Source of the DNA: Loripinus fragilis
Lineage: Eukaryota > Mollusca > Bivalvia > Lucinida > Lucinidae
Direction: 5' to 3'
NCBI GenBank assembly: GCA_964019695.1
Contig: OZ026519.1
Location: 30,161,213 to 30,225,212 of the forward strand
DNA: 64,000 bases
The notes under the pieces were generated by a model. That model was not told the DNA's origin. It was given only the letters and a program-made list of their open reading frames with translations, and ran no database searches. The translations under genes and the position numbers were made by a program. Positions 48,201 to 60,200 of the stretch are shown piece by piece. Position 1 is the stretch's first letter. The number at the start of each line of letters is the position of its first letter.

Positions 48201-51200
48201 TTGTTTTGCTGCAATCACACTTGTTATTAATAGTAGATCCTTGATGTACATCAGTGGTCTGATTCCACGGAATTTTGCGGAATTGGCCAAGGCTATAATT
48301 GCTGCATATGCAGGCTCATCTGAGGCTTTACTGTTGGTTGATGACATAATTACCAAAATCCTGTTTATTCTAAATTAATGATTTCTTAATCCTTTCCTTC
48401 ATGAATATTCATGCTAGGCTCCACACACTATGAATAATTATATAAATAAATTTTCATGTTGGTACATGGAACAAAGAAATTAACCGGGCCGCGTAGCGCA
48501 GTCGGTAACGTGTCTGGCAACAGATGCAAGTCTGACTGCAGACCCAGGGGTCGCAAGTTCGATCCCGGCCCGGTCCCATACTTTCGTGGAAATTGAGCAT
48601 GAAATAATTTCTACGGTCAGTCTCCTCCCTTCCGCTGAATCATTCAAGAAGGGTTGTTGTCAGTTACAAGCGAAAGTATGTGCACGAAGTACTGGTTAAC
48701 TGCTTGTTCAAGCTTGCCCAGGAAAAAAAGTTTGGTTAGGTGAACTGACCTTCCCGCCATGACCATAGCTGTTGACTTGGGACCTAAAGCAACAAAACAA
48801 ACAAACAAACAAAACAAAGAAATTACTTGTCAGGCTCACTAGTGTAGTAGTGTAGGATAAGATATATCATATTTCCATATTAAGCAAAAACAGAGAAGAC
48901 CCTGATCTGCTTGCAAAAGTGTTAAAAGGTGTCTCTATTGGGTAAATGGTTAAAATCAACTAACACAATGGGCGATGGTTCAGGGATCAAATTTAAGAAT
49001 AGCAAGTGTCAGATCATTTTTCTTACTTGCTATAATTCACTAATTTAGTTTTCACTAATAAGAAAATTAAACTATTTCAATTATTATCACCCTTCTGAAA
49101 GCACATTTTGTTAACCTTGCAAACAGTGTAGATCCAGATCAGCCAGCTTCTGAAGAAGCTGGCTGATCAGGATCTACACTGTTTTTCAAGCAGTAAATAC
49201 TATGCTGCATATTAATTTTGAAATTAGTTGATGTGACAGTGACTGGTATTCACTTGCTAAAATTAGCAAGTGATGGTAATTTAAACTTGCTTTATTGGAA
49301 AATCTACTAGCATTTAGCAAGCTACATGTAGCAAGTGCTAAATTTGACCCCTGTGGATGTTGCATTTAACTGACCTTCTTTCTTGTGCCACTTGACAATG
49401 GTGCCTTCTGACATTGTTGGGGATAAAGATGGCATCAAAATTGGTGTAGAACCTGAAAAATATTGTATACATGTACTTGAAAATGAGCTGTGACATGAGG
49501 TTTCCAACAATGTGGTACTTTGACATGAATAGACTCAGACGAGCCTGTGCAACCTCCTTTTAAGCTAAGTAAATCCAAATGATGTTCGGTCAGTAGCTTA
49601 ACAGTTAAAGAATATTTAAGCGACTAGCAAAGGCTCTAAGCAGTCTGCGCGTATGCGCAGGCTGGTCTGAGCCTTTGCTGGTCGCACATACCACATTGTT
49701 GGAAATCACATGCCACGACTCAAATATGATTGACAAACAAGCATAAAAACATTACAGTCGTATAAAGAAATGGGATACAGTTCAGGATTTTTATCCACTT
49801 TTAAAAATATTTTACCATTTGACACTATGCACTTAGCGATTAAAGTCCAACGGCATGATAAAAATACAACTGTCAGTCTGCGAAAATGCATGCAACATTG
49901 TAACATGTATGGTGTTTATCTATTTCATATTTTGTTTACTTAGTTTCTGTTGACCCAGATATTGGAGACATTGATGGTAAATAAGTTGTTGTAAACAAGG
50001 TATTTATTTGGTTATAAGATTTTTCTAGAAGGATGACCAATCATCTAGATGGTTCTTGAACCTTGGAGAAAAGACCAGAACTTACTAGAATTTTCTTTTC
50101 CATGCAAATAGAAACTTTGAGTGGGTTCTAGAATTCAGTAGAAGTTTGTGGAATTTTCCAGAATAAATAAATATAGCATATGATATAATAGTCTTTCTTG
50201 ACCGTTCTAGAACTTTCTTAAAGGGTATATATAAGAGTAAATTTTTCATAAGGGCATCTTTGAAATAATTTCACCATTTAAAAGTCTAAACCTTTTGTAC
50301 TGGAATTCTATAGTGGAATACTGTGTTTAATTATTCATTCTGGATTACTTTGGATTATTCAGTTTTGGATTCAGACTTTGTGTTCATTTGGATTTATCTT
50401 CAAAATCTTAGGATCAGAAACCGCTGAAAGACTTGTGTTGATAAATATTCTGAGGGACAATTTGGACATAAAAGGTATTGTAATTTAGACTTTCTTTGAT
50501 TGTATAACTATTTTCCATTGCTTATTGTAAATGATAATTTTTGTTTTTAATAAATTTTGTTAAATTTTAAGTGCTTTTTGCTGACTTTCCAAATAGCCAA
50601 ATTTTGGTTTCCTGAATCTGTTTCTAGTTACGCCTGGCACGTAACAACATAAATAAGGCAAAAGTGAGTTAATTTTATCTACTTTTGGCTGTTTACTGTA
50701 TCCTCCAGGGCCTATATTTCAGAGATAGTTAATGACCCCCGGATCTCACAGCAATTCACAACTATTATTATTTAGTAAAGTTAACTAGCATGTATAAAGA
50801 GTACTCCAACACACATAATAACAGGGCTTCAGATTTTTTTCAAAATTGGTGGGCCGAAGTGACCCATGGAGCAAAAAATGGTGGGTCATTTTCTGAAATG
50901 ATGGGCCCAAGCATATCAAACTAACTACAGTTGACATTTGTGTAGTATACTTTACCTACACACAGAGTCACAGACACAGACACTTGTATGCATATATGCA
51001 GGTCAAAAGTATTGCAGAATGCGCCAAGGGTAGCATTCGGCAATCCTTTCGACCTTCATTAAGCTACCAAACGTTATTTAGATTTTTGTTTGTCTTTTTG
51101 GAGCAGCTGCTTTTGTAAGACATATTTTACTGTATTGATTACCTACATGTACTTTCTGTTTTGTGGTGTTAGTAGACTCGCATTAAGAGGAATATTTTTA

Positions 51201-54200
51201 TTAAAGTGAGATTTTTTCACAACTAAAAAGGATGGGTCCTCTGGGCCCACTGTCTTGGAAATATAATTTGAACACACTATTTTAAGGGCCATGGATTGCC
51301 CTTAAAAAGTACTGCCAGACATTTTGTCTTTGAAATACGTTTAGTTTTGGCAGTATCTTAAAGTTTGTTCACATTGAAATTATCTCCCTTTGAATTAAAA
51401 CAATAGTAAACTTTAGTCCTTTCTACGAGCTTTAATCTTTCAGGACATTGATTTTTTTATCAGTGATTTGATTGGACATCTTTCAAGAGTATGCAACAAG
51501 ATTATCTGATTAAAATTCTGATTGGTTTGGAAGAAAAATGGCAAACAATTTGTAATCGGAAATTCCACTGAAAGCACGGTAAAGTTCCCAATAATGGGTA
51601 TGGACCAAAAAAATACCGCTCTCATGTGAATTACTCAAAGGTTGATCCGCGCTGATTTTAACTTTAACAATAATTGAATAGCATGTCTTTCAGATTGGGT
51701 CTTTTATATTTGAAATGGTCCAATCTCAATGCTACAGTAACACATCAAAATTGATGCACTTTTGGAATAATTCATTTTGCACACTTGTTGGTTTCATTAA
51801 GGCATTGTTTTGTTTGTTTGTTTGATTTGATTCTTAACCTCCTATCAACAATCTTTCAGTAAAACAGGGAAGGGTCTTCCTGGGTTGAACCAGTACTAAG
51901 CTAGGATAAATGTGTTTTGTTCAAGGACCACAACGCAGTGGCGCCGGTGAGTCTCGAACCCGCAACCATTAAAGCATTGTGGTTGCATTTATGACAATAG
52001 AACCATAAAATTCAAATGTCTTATGAATAATTGATCCAACTTTAATGTAAATCAAACAAATTTAATATATCACCCACCAAAGTATATATATTAAAAGTGT
52101 AAAGTAGTGCCGCAATGAAACAGTTACCTGATGATAGGATATGTATCACGATATTTGCCTCACGATACGATATGTATCGTGATACATTTTTGACAACTTG
52201 AGAACCATAGAAATAACATAGAGCTATGAAATTGGAGAAGTAAATACTCAAACATTAACCCTCATCATGCTGGATGTTTTTATGTACTGTAAATTCAAAA
52301 TTTTTCACGAGGGTTTTGTTTTCGCGAAACTTCGCATATGTGAAGTTTCGTGAAAATATATTCCTCGCTAAACCACACTGACTGGTCAATGTAAACGCAC
52401 CGGTGGCATTTTTACGCACTGGTGATGGCTTAAAAGGTAAAAAAAAATCTATACCTGTTGACTTTATGATTTATTTATAAGCTTGCATTTATTTTATTTG
52501 TGATGACACCTGGTGCACAGACCAACGGTAACATTGAAGTTTATGGCTCTGCCAAGCAATTGGTGATTTAATTCATGGTTTGGACTGCAAATCCAACACA
52601 GTTCTGGAGTTTTGCCATGACAGGTGCTTTTTTCTAGTATAACTGCCTAAATTGAGGGAAATCTGCATATCTAAGCGCAGCTGTTGTCATATTCCCATGA
52701 AATAACATCCAAAAAACGATTACCACTTTGTATTTTTTTCTTGGTAAACTAGCAAATGTTTTATTGAGGAATTTTATTACAACGCACTGGGAGCATTTTT
52801 TGACGCATTGATACAACACACTGATGGTTGCCTAGATGTGCCATGGTTGCTGGTACAGCCTCACCAAGCATTCACTGTTATTATAAACGGCACACAAATT
52901 GCTTTTTGAGTCAGCACATGATATTTCGATACTGTGACGAGGACTCAGGTGAGCCTGTGCAAATGTACAGACTCGCCAGAGCCTTCTCTGAATAGAAAAA
53001 AAATAGAGGGTAGTAATCGTTTTTGGATGTTATTTCATGGGACTATGATAACATAGCTGCAGCTGTGGATAGACATGCAAATTTCCCTCAAGTTAGGCAG
53101 TCACAATAGAAAAAAGCACCTGTCACTGTCAATCTCCACAACTGTGTTGGATTTGTCGGTCAAACCATGATGTAAATCGCCAATTGCGTGGCAGAGCCAT
53201 AAACTGCAATGTTACTGACGGTTTCTGCGCCCAGGTGTCATCAAAAGTAAAATAATAGCAAGCTTATAAAGAAATCATACAGTCTATAGGCATAGATGTT
53301 GTGGTTTTTGTACACTGATGAAGGCTCTAGCGTGACTCTGCAAATGTGCAGACTCACCAGAGACGCTCCAGAGCTAGCCCTGTTCGCACTTTGATAGTGT
53401 TTCTGCCTATTTTTCATATTGGTCCAAACTCTTTTAATTTAATGAGATTGTGTGTGCATTGTGATACATTGCAATAGTTAAGAAGTCTCCATGCAAGCTT
53501 AACATTTTTGTGCTTCAACAACAGCAGAATCTAGGGCGATGGTTTGGTACCAGTAAAATGCATTTTAGCACCCCAGTGGCTTAAGCTGCTGTCTATTCTA
53601 TGGCGGTGGTTCTGTTGTTGTTGGTTACTCCCATTATAGGATTCTGTAATTGTTCTATATTTTGTTACTTTATGTCCATTCTTGTTTTGCGATCATCATG
53701 ATGGGAAAAAGAGAGAGCTGGATGCTTTGCTTAGTTTGTCTTCCTGGTGTCTCATGCTTGTTTTGTGGCTATTCCTCTCAGTGCCATGGGTTTGTCTGCA
53801 GTTTGTGATTGTGATATTTCCCAATCATAGTCACTTACTATTTTTGGGTGTCATTCATGTGAACAGCTATGGCTTTGGCGAGTCTGCACATTTGCTTGGT
53901 CTAGTCTGAGCCTTCGTCCTAGTTCAAAATTCTTATGTGGTGGCTCAACTGGCGATTGAATGCCAATTTGTGCGAGCAGCGAAGGCTCTGGCAAGTCTGC
54001 ACATTTGCACAGGCTTACCTTAGCCATCGTCACTGTACAAAATCTCTTGTGCTGCCTAAAATGGCTATTTGTGTGCTATTCACGCCAGCAGGGAATACTT
54101 TGGTGAGTCTGCATATTTGCGCAGGCATAGTCACTAGACAATGCGGTAAGTATCTAGATCTCTTGTGCTGGCAGCGAAGGCTCTTGGGAGTCTGCACGTT

Positions 54201-57200
54201 TGCACAGGCTCACCTGAGCCTTCGTCACAGTATCGAAATATCATGTGCTGGCTGAAATGGCGATTTTTGTAACGTTTATGTAATCAGCGAATGCTGTGGT
54301 GAGTCTGCACTAGCAACCACATCACTTCTGTGCAACCATCAGTGCGTTGTATCAATGCGTCAAAAAATGCTCCCAGTGCGTTGTAATAAAATTCCTCAAT
54401 AAAACATTTGCTAGTTTACCAAGAAAAAAATACAAAGTGGTAATCGTTTTTTGGATGTTATTTCATGGGAATATGACAACAGCTGTGCTTAGACATGCAG
54501 ATTTCCCTCAATTTAGGCAGTTATACTAGAAAAAAGCACCTGTCATGGCAAAACTCCAGAACTGTGTTGGATTTGCAGTCCAACCCATGAATTAAATCAC
54601 AAATTGCTTGGCAGAGCCATAAACTGCAATGTTACCGTTGGTCTGTGCGCCAGGTGTCATCACAAATAAAATAAATGCAAGCTTATAAATAAATCATAAA
54701 GTCAACAGGTATAGATTTTTTTACCTTTTAAGCCATCACCAGTGGGCATGTTCAAAAATAATGAAGCCAAAGCGTGACATTGGGGGTGAAAAATGAAACT
54801 GTTGTCATAGGTGAAATTGTTACTCCAAACCAATTGGGGGTACTTAAAGTTTTCAAAATTGTTTAAGTTTAGAAAATAGCAGCAAAAATAAAAAATTTCT
54901 GAACGTTTTCTTTCAGGATTTTTTTGCAAAAATTGCTAATTATGGCTATATTCTATGTAGGTTGTTTTTATAGGAAATCTTGATGAAATGTCTTTAATTT
55001 CCCATTATTTGATGACAAGCACTTAACAGCATGTGAATGAGTGATTTTTACCAAATTGAAATGCCTAATTGAACAAAAATTCTTATTTTACTGTCATTTT
55101 GCCTCATTATTTTATTAGAAGAGCTCTCAAAATGTTCATATTTTTAAAACAGGTGCCTGAATCTCAATAAAATTTGCGTTGAAATGATAATACATGGTAT
55201 AAAAACTAAGCTACAAATCAATATGTGATATGTAAGCATGGATGTAATGGTTATCTATGTACAAAAATGGGCAAAAAATTAAGAAAATGTGTTACACTCC
55301 TTAGTTTGATTTGTTTATGAGTCAGAATTTGGAACTAACAGGGCTAAGACATATATATAGTATTGCATACAAAGAAGTGACTTCCCTTGCATAGTGTTAA
55401 CATGATTTTATTGCAGATCACTTGCCTTTTTGTAAAGAAATGTCTGATCTAGTACTAAGGAGTGTAACATTTTGTATGAATGTTTAGGTCTTCAAAAACC
55501 TATAAATTCTAGCTTTAACATTAAATGACACAATTTCCTTTCTACAATACAAGAATCTCATAATCAGTGTTACAGCATAAACAAAAAATGTCTCCCCAAG
55601 ATCTTGAATTAGTGTGTTAAGATATGTTGAATGTTCTTTCTCTAAATGCTTAAACTGATTGCAAATAATATTTTCTTCTCTAATAATTTTAGCAATTAAA
55701 CACTTCTCTGTATGTAATATACATTAAATACCATTTAACTAGCTGCCAAAGGGAATAAAAAAAAAGTATGGTTGCATACCAGTTTCTGATATTGATACTC
55801 CCATCATGAACCAATCGAAAAGGTCCCTTTATATTAAGTTTCTAAATGATTTACCCCAAATGCTAATCAAGATTCAAAGAAATGCATCAAAAGAAATGTT
55901 CTAAATCTTGGAAATGAATGGTCAGAGTCAATTAAAAGTGAAATATTGCTTGTTTGGAAAAGAAAAAAGCTCTTAAAAGCCATTACAACAAAAATCACTA
56001 AGGAGTGTAACGCTTTGTGTCAGGATGTCATAGCAAAACATTAGCTTGGTTAAAAAAAAGGATTATATTGGTCAATTTTATCTTTTTATATTTATCACAA
56101 CACATGACTTTCAAGATTAAATGTTGTCCTGAATGCCTAGATAGGTAAAATTTCAAGAAAATGGATCGTCAAAATCACCAATTTTTAGGTGATTTCAATG
56201 CAGTACAGCTTTATTTACACTTTGAACATAAAATGGTGCTACTAAAATTGTCAGAGGAACATTGCTCTATAGTAATAATGGTAAATTAATTGAAATTATA
56301 CTGCAATTGATATAGAAATAACCCAAAGAAGTGTTTTGCAAGAAAGTGTTACACTCCTTAGTGGCTTTTATTGATGATATGTAGAAAATTAAGACCAAGA
56401 TAAAAACTCACACTATATGAATCTTTATTATGGGTCAAACACTTTTCATATGAGGTATATTATCTCACAAAACATAACTTTGGAAAAGGTTATGAGGCTT
56501 GAAATGTCAAGTGTTACACTCCTTAGTTTAAAGGGTGCTCTACAACCAGTTCTGCTCATTCTTTTATGAATGCTTATAAAGCAGCTGTAATACTTGAAAT
56601 AAAATGTATTAAGATTGGTCAGTGCTGCAGGCCACATTATAGGTTATAATCTTTTCAAATATTCATGTCAAATCAACTCTGGGCAAAATCTCTTCATTAT
56701 TACTGCACTGAATTTCAGACTAGTCAAGTTACACAATGCATAAAAAATAACCTAGGTAATGATGAAAAGGCATGATTTTCCTATTTTCATTAAGTTGAAA
56801 AGAATGGGTAATCACAAAGTTGGCTAATATGTATGGCAACATCCACAGTTTTGTATAAATGCACAAGTGAAATTCAGTAATGAAAAAAATGTCACGCAAA
56901 AAGTGTTACACTCCTTAGTTTTTTAGCTAGTTTTACTGGCATAAATTTTGTATTACTTGTTCGATTTTAATAAAATTTTGCAGGATGAACACAGGGACCA
57001 AAACACATATTTTAGCTATGTTTGGTCCTTAAAATCTAGGCAAACGTGTGCATAGGATACCATAAAGTGAAAAGCTTCATTATTTTTGAACATGCCCCAG
57101 TGCGTAAAAATGCCACCATCAGCTCGTTGTAGCAACCGCCGGTGCGTTTACATTGACCAGTGTGTAAACTGGGAAATCACTCTGTCGTTTACTGATATAG

Positions 57201-60200
57201 GTAAATCATGCCTTAGTCGCAAATTTTTAGCGTCGCAAATATGTCTTTTAAAGCTATTCGCGAAAATAAAATTCTCACGAAATTTCCGAATTTACAGTAC
57301 TACACTCTTCCCCAGTTTTTATCAATTTCATTTAAAATATTCCAATTCTTAGCATGTACTTACAAACAGAGCCGAAAACAATGTATATTAAGAATTTAAG
57401 ATCAGCTGGATTCTCAGAAGCTAAATGATCTGGTTCTGCACTGTTTCAAAACAGGATATCAAAGAGTTTAGCATGAAAACCGGTTTACTAATGATTTCCT
57501 ACTTTTATCTGGTGATTTCGCCGGGCTCTGGATTTGATAGTCAACTAAATTATTACATTTTTATCAATTTTCTTTTTGAAAGAAAAGTAGAAATCTAAGC
57601 TTATTATACAGTAATAATTCTTATCATATTATGGGATTTAATTAACAATATAATGGCGACTTCCTTATTATTTCTGGTGATTTTGGTGATTCATGGTGAT
57701 TTCTGGCTATTACAGTTAATCGTCGGACCCATAATTACCTACTTTTTCGGAAACCAAATCTTGTGATTGAACATTCCCATTGTTTTTTTACTTGTGTGAC
57801 GTCACAGACTCATTCTGAAAAGGGAATTTTCAAGGGCAAAAGAAAAACTGTCTGTTTAGTTGCAAAGCAGTAAAAAAAATGCAAATCTTAGTGGTAAGAT
57901 AATGATCACTTGCCTGCATCAATGTTTTCCTGCCATTTTCACTAATTCTTTTGAACCCCAATCTTTTAATTATGATCCAGAAATGTTTTATTCCTTGAAT
58001 ACATCGCTTCCTCCTTCTTCATTTGCATTGACATCATCACGATGAAGGTGAGAAAGCTCTGTGATGTATTGGGGCCCCAAGTGGAGAAAGTATCTATTTT
58101 ATCAAAAGGGGGTTCTTATTAATGTCAAGACTCAAAAACAATGGTCTGGGTAATAAGCAGCTGTACGGACCATATATCTATCAATGATTTTTTGATAAAT
58201 TATATCAATCTTTCACCTGCTATGGCTTGATGTATTCCTATAATACATAAAAGAAAGTTTTATGTCTACTTTTTCATTTACTGCCTGTATGGTAGCACCC
58301 CAATGAACATAAGGGTCCAAATCAATCTGAATCCGACTATTGAAAAAAAATCATTTCTGACTGTGACATATTTTTGATTAGGCCTAAAATAAAAAATTGT
58401 GTGTTTCAGGTTACCCGACCGTGCCTAATTTTTTGCCCCCAACCCTTAAGTTTTTAAGCATATTTAGGGGATTTCCAAGGGAATTCCCAGGTGGGCCATC
58501 TTGTTTTCCCATCTCTCCCATGTAAAAACTTTTAACAAAATAAAAATATTTTCATCCCTATTTTAAAATTTCATGTAACCTGAAACACACATTTTTTGTT
58601 GCCTTATTAAAAATCAAATCATAGAAGATTCACAATAATTCATGTTCATAGAATGAAAAAATTGCTTTGTCTCATAACATCTATTGATTTTTTATCTTTT
58701 CAAGTCTTAATGAGGCCTCTTTTTTCCGGTCAACAAGAGTTGTCAAACTTAGATTACTATTTTCAAGATGGTGGAAAAACAGATGCACAAACAAATCTAA
58801 GTTTTTGAAAATTATATAACATTTTGATGGCCTAAGGTATCACACATTATTATAAAAGGTTGAAATTTTATGATAACAGTGTTCACGAATACTTTCCAGA
58901 CATAACCAGACATTCCGTCTGGTGAAGTCGTGAATTTTACCAGACTAAATAATATTTTACAGGACCGAAAAAAACGGAACAAGTTGAATGATTAAATATT
59001 AGAATTTATCAAAACTATATGTATAATTTTGTTTAATTTGGTGGCTAAAAGCCATTACATGCTTGTTTTTAACTTAGCAGTCCTTCAGCCATTTCTTTGG
59101 CCATTAGGATAATACGCCTATGCAGCACAGGTCATTGATTTATTTTCAATATTGAATTGAAGCCATGGGCGTCCATTTTTCCATGATTCTTACAGGAGTC
59201 ATTCTCTTTTTGATTCATATTCTTTGCACTTTTGCTTTTATTGGTTTGTTTCTTCAACCAGGGACAGCGAACGTTTGGGTATCAGACCAGGTTTAGCCCC
59301 TTCAAAGTATCTCAACTGACTTGTCATGACGAAAGCTCGCCTCTAAGGCTATGTTTAAAAGAAAATTGAATTAATAGGAAACAAATTGACTGGCAGGGTT
59401 TTCCCTCACTTTTGTATTTCAGGAGTCCTTGGAACTCTCTTCTGCTGTTTTTGAGAGTCCTGGAACAAATTTCAAGAGTCCCATGTGAAAATGCAAAGTG
59501 AGTGGCATTAACAAATATAAGAATGGCTATAGCGATTGCATGCTTTTGAAAGCATAAATGCGGGAACTAAATTTTCTCGCAAATTAACACTGGAAATCAG
59601 TGTTGGATCAAAAAGTTACATTTACATGGAACAGCTGACAATATATATAAAAGTCGATTTTAAATACATAAGGTTTAGCTTAACTACAGGTATCTAATTT
59701 TTAAATAAATCTCAAACTTTCCATTGGGTTAACACCATTAAACACTAAACAGTAACCCCCTTTTGATATATATTCCATAAGAACAATACTGCCTTACTCA
59801 ATGAAGATGACATCAAAGAGAATCATTCAATAATAATATTAAATTATTGAAATAAAGTCAGCTCACTCACCTAAAACGTTTGGACAACGTATAAGTGTCT
59901 ATAATTGTCAATCTTTTGTCTCTGACAGAACGGACTTCAGTGAGCTGTTACATTTAAAAGGTACCTTGCAGCGTTTTAAAAGGTGTGTGAGAAGGATAAA
60001 TTAATACACCTCTGTTAGAAAATATCGGGGAATTTGCCTTTCTAATGGATTTCAGTGAGGTTGCCTGGCGTAGGACGGTTAATTAGAATAGAAAGAAGAT
60101 TCCAAAAGTAGATTTCACAGTTAACAAATTGCAAAACTGAAAGTAAAAATCCACGAATTTTATGCAAGAATTACTCTGAAACATTATCATTTATTCTTTC

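Larger units (their letters stand above)
52374..57164. mobile_element. Large inverted-repeat element with CACACTG ends
   Basis: Inserted in the family C shell with a 5-bp repeat TAAAC at both borders (52369-52373 and 57165-57169). Ends CACACTG, with ACTGGTCAATGTAAACGCAC close to both termini. The left arm (52374-52830) is repeated inverted in the right arm (54333-54738 plus 57097-57164). A third, partial copy at 53010-53300 has right-arm orientation. Between the arms are tandem 'gaaggctctgg.gagtctgca' units. No transposase was found. Confidence 0.75.
52287..57297. mobile_element. Family C MITE split by nested insertions (outer shell)
   Basis: Left end CTGTAAATTC plus 'ttttgttttcgcgaa' and right end 'ttcgcgaaaataaaattctc' plus 'gaatttacag'. 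TA lies on both flanks (52285-52286 and 57298-57299). The two halves match the left and right halves of the intact copy at 24398-24614. Everything between about 52374 and 57164 is a later insertion. Confidence 0.8.

Noticed and set aside
48483..48580. A tRNA gene
   Set aside because: A- and B-box-like motifs are present, but the middle is too long for a cloverleaf. A 230-bp body, a CAAA tail and a 13-bp target duplication show that it is a SINE.
24025..49510. The gene as DLAT, the catalytic E2 of pyruvate dehydrogenase
   Set aside because: The catalytic motif reads DARIVDD, lacking the active-site His and the final Gly. There is one lipoyl domain, and the gapless match at all junctions is to PDHX as I remember it.
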